From a bacterium YEK0313 (GTDB lineage: Bacteria > Pseudomonadota > Alphaproteobacteria > Rhizobiales > Phreatobacteraceae), in assembly GCA_000751295.2 (NCBI GenBank), contig CCMO02000002.1, positions 766,501-830,500 of the forward strand: a stretch of 64,000 bases of DNA, read 5' to 3'. The notes beneath the pieces are model-generated. The model did no database searches, was not told where the DNA came from, and saw nothing but the letters and a program-made list of their open reading frames with translations. This document shows, in pieces, positions 62,963 to 64,000 of the stretch. Position numbers and translations under genes: made by a program. Each line of letters opens with the position of its first letter. Position 1 is the first letter of the stretch.

Positions 62963-63322
62963 CGAGAACTCCTCGTTCGGGTACCGGCCTGAGGTGACGC
63001 CCTTATGGTTAAGGAAAATTGAAGACGAGGTCACGGCTGGCTGGACCATGGGCCGAGCCGGCCGCGCCTGCCTCAATTGCTTGCACTTTTTCTTCACGCT
63101 CAAGAATTGAGCAGAATCGTCCGGTGAAATTTTGTGCAACCGCTAAGACGGGTGGCAGGCCCGTCCCCGCAGCGCCACCTTCGAATCAAAGATACTCAAA
63201 CAAAATCAATAATATAAGACACCCGGACGGGGCTGGCACAACCGTTGCGAGTCTGTCTCCCGCCTACCGCCGGTTCCGAGGCCTTCGAAGTCCGACGGTG
63301 AACACCAGAACGGGGAACCTTC
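62963..63322. other. Regulatory region upstream of urtA
   Basis: These 360 bases lie between the divergent ampG and urtA genes. They hold a 15-bp palindrome GCTCAAGAATTGAGC at 63098-63112 and an AT-rich stretch at 63181-63225 with two WATCAA-like cores, which would suit IHF bending. A sigma-54 promoter lies at 63234-63250. No NtrC site matching the full TGCACC-N5-GGTGCA pattern was seen. No gene is present. Confidence 0.55.
63234..63250 (+). promoter_or_regulatory. Sigma-54 promoter of urtA
   Basis: CTGGCAC-AACCG-TTGCG fits the sigma-54 -24/-12 consensus YTGGCAC-N5-TTGCW at all but the last base. The start codon is 73 nt downstream of the -12 GC. RpoN promoters for nitrogen-scavenging genes are usually switched on by NtrC under nitrogen limitation. 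Confidence 0.8.
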
Positions 63323-64000
63323 ATGTTGAACCTGAAATCAAAGGTGCTGGGCCTCGTGGCCGGCCTGGCCCTGGCGGCCGGCCTGACCAGCGCGCCCGCC
63401 CGGGCGCAGGAAACGATCAAGGTCGGTATCCTGCACTCGCTGTCCGGCACCATGGCGATCAGCGAGTCGACGCTGAAAGACGTGATGCTCATGCTGATCG
63501 ACGAGCAGAACAAGCGTGGCGGCCTGCTCGGCCGGCAGCTCGAGCCGGTGGTGGTCGATCCCGCCTCCAACTGGCCGCTGTTCGCCGAGAAGGCACGCGA
63601 ATTGATCACCCGCAACCGCGTCGCCGTCACCTTCGGCTGCTGGACCTCGGTGTCGCGCAAGTCGGTCCTGCCGGTGTTCGAGGAGCTGAACGCGATCCTG
63701 TTCTATCCGGTGCAGTACGAAGGCGAGGAATCCTCGCCCAACATCTTCTATACGGGCGCCGCGCCGAACCAGCAGGCGATCCCCGCGGTCGACTACCTCC
63801 TGGCGGAAGGCGTGCAGCGCTTCGTGCTCGAAGGCACCGACTACGTCTATCCGCGCACCACCAACAAGATCCTGGAAGCCTATCTGCTGTCCAAGGGCAT
63901 CAAGCCGGAGGACATCTCGGTCAACTACACGCCGTTCGGCCATGCCGACTGGCAGACCCGTGTCGCGGCGATCAAGCGATTCGGCTCGTCGGGCCGCAAG
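63323..64000 (+). CDS. urtA: Urea ABC transporter substrate-binding protein UrtA (3' end outside window)
   Basis: UrtA captures urea, and related proteins short-chain amides, in the periplasm for the UrtBCDE importer. The visible 226 residues begin with a signal peptide (LGLVAGLALAAGLTSAPARA) and the Leu/Ile/Val-type binding fold specialised for urea: ETIKVGILHSLSGTMAISES, then AVTFGCWTSVSRKSVLPVFE and ILFYPVQYEGEESSPNIFYT. This combination is diagnostic for UrtA. The gene runs off the window end. A sigma-54 promoter lies 73 nt upstream, so nitrogen control is likely; the downstream urt genes are not visible. Confidence 0.96.
   Translation, partial: MLNLKSKVLGLVAGLALAAGLTSAPARAQETIKVGILHSLSGTMAISESTLKDVMLMLIDEQNKRGGLLGRQLEPVVVDPASNWPLFAEKARELITRNRVAVTFGCWTSVSRKSVLPVFEELNAILFYPVQYEGEESSPNIFYTGAAPNQQAIPAVDYLLAEGVQRFVLEGTDYVYPRTTNKILEAYLLSKGIKPEDISVNYTPFGHADWQTRVAAIKRFGSSGRK

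Overview
The window is a GC-rich stretch of chromosome from an alphaproteobacterium, most likely of the order Hyphomicrobiales (Rhizobiales). The main reasons are a CcrM-type GANTC methyltransferase with a C-terminal RAMA domain and a CtrA-like box upstream, a histidyl-tRNA synthetase with the unusual alphaproteobacterial motif 2, the rpsT/dnaA/dnaN neighbourhood, a leucine-leader-controlled leuA, and an Omp25/RopB-like porin. I cannot name the genus. Most of the window is ordinary chromosomal housekeeping and transport. There is no prophage, CRISPR array or large island.

Layout. 1-1.2 kb: the right part of an IS481-family insertion sequence, ending about 8 bp from the 3' end of a tRNA-Lys(CTT) gene. 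1.4-4.1 kb: a ROK sugar kinase broken by an in-frame amber codon, then leuA with a candidate leader peptide and attenuator. 4.2-13.7 kb: an EamA exporter, rpsT, an AT-rich intergenic region, a rhodanese, dnaA, dnaN, folD, a ketopantoate reductase, grpE and a TRIC-type channel. 13.7-23 kb: LysE exporter, lepB, hisS, gshA, a GFA-fold protein, a LysR regulator, a DUF1127 protein, TauE/SafE and a DMT exporter. 23-26.3 kb: a MarR/thioesterase pair with a perfect palindrome between them, then groESL under an RpoH-like promoter and a CIRCE operator. 26.4-33.4 kb: an orphan peptide-type binding protein, an I78-like inhibitor, a lactate permease, DoxX, ccrM and a zinc metallopeptidase. 33.4-40.5 kb: an outer-membrane beta-barrel, a transporter, a response regulator, a secreted serine protease, an M3 oligopeptidase and a Phd/VapC toxin-antitoxin pair. 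40.5-44.6 kb: a hydantoin-utilisation cluster (hydantoinase, racemase, binding protein) and a glyoxalase-fold protein. 44.6-50.8 kb: a tightly overlapped yejB-yejE-PIN-yejF-ghrA operon and a DsbA-like protein. 50.8-64 kb: NlpC/P60, MarR, YqaA, Bcr/CflA, an NDUFA9-like protein, uppP, a GST-queG-SDR run, rlmJ, a TPR-methyltransferase, AmpG, and the start of urtA behind a near-perfect sigma-54 promoter.

The points most worth a second look are: a PIN-domain gene embedded with 4-nt overlaps inside a microcin-C/peptide ABC operon that lacks yejA; the leuA leader peptide and attenuator; the amber-interrupted ROK kinase; the AT-rich rpsT-dnaA interval with paired GANTC sites and tandem hairpins; the CtrA-like box upstream of ccrM; the apparent absence of an ATG/GTG/TTG start for queG; and a two-copy family of palindromic intergenic repeats. 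No wholly new multi-gene system was found. The yej/PIN arrangement is the closest candidate.
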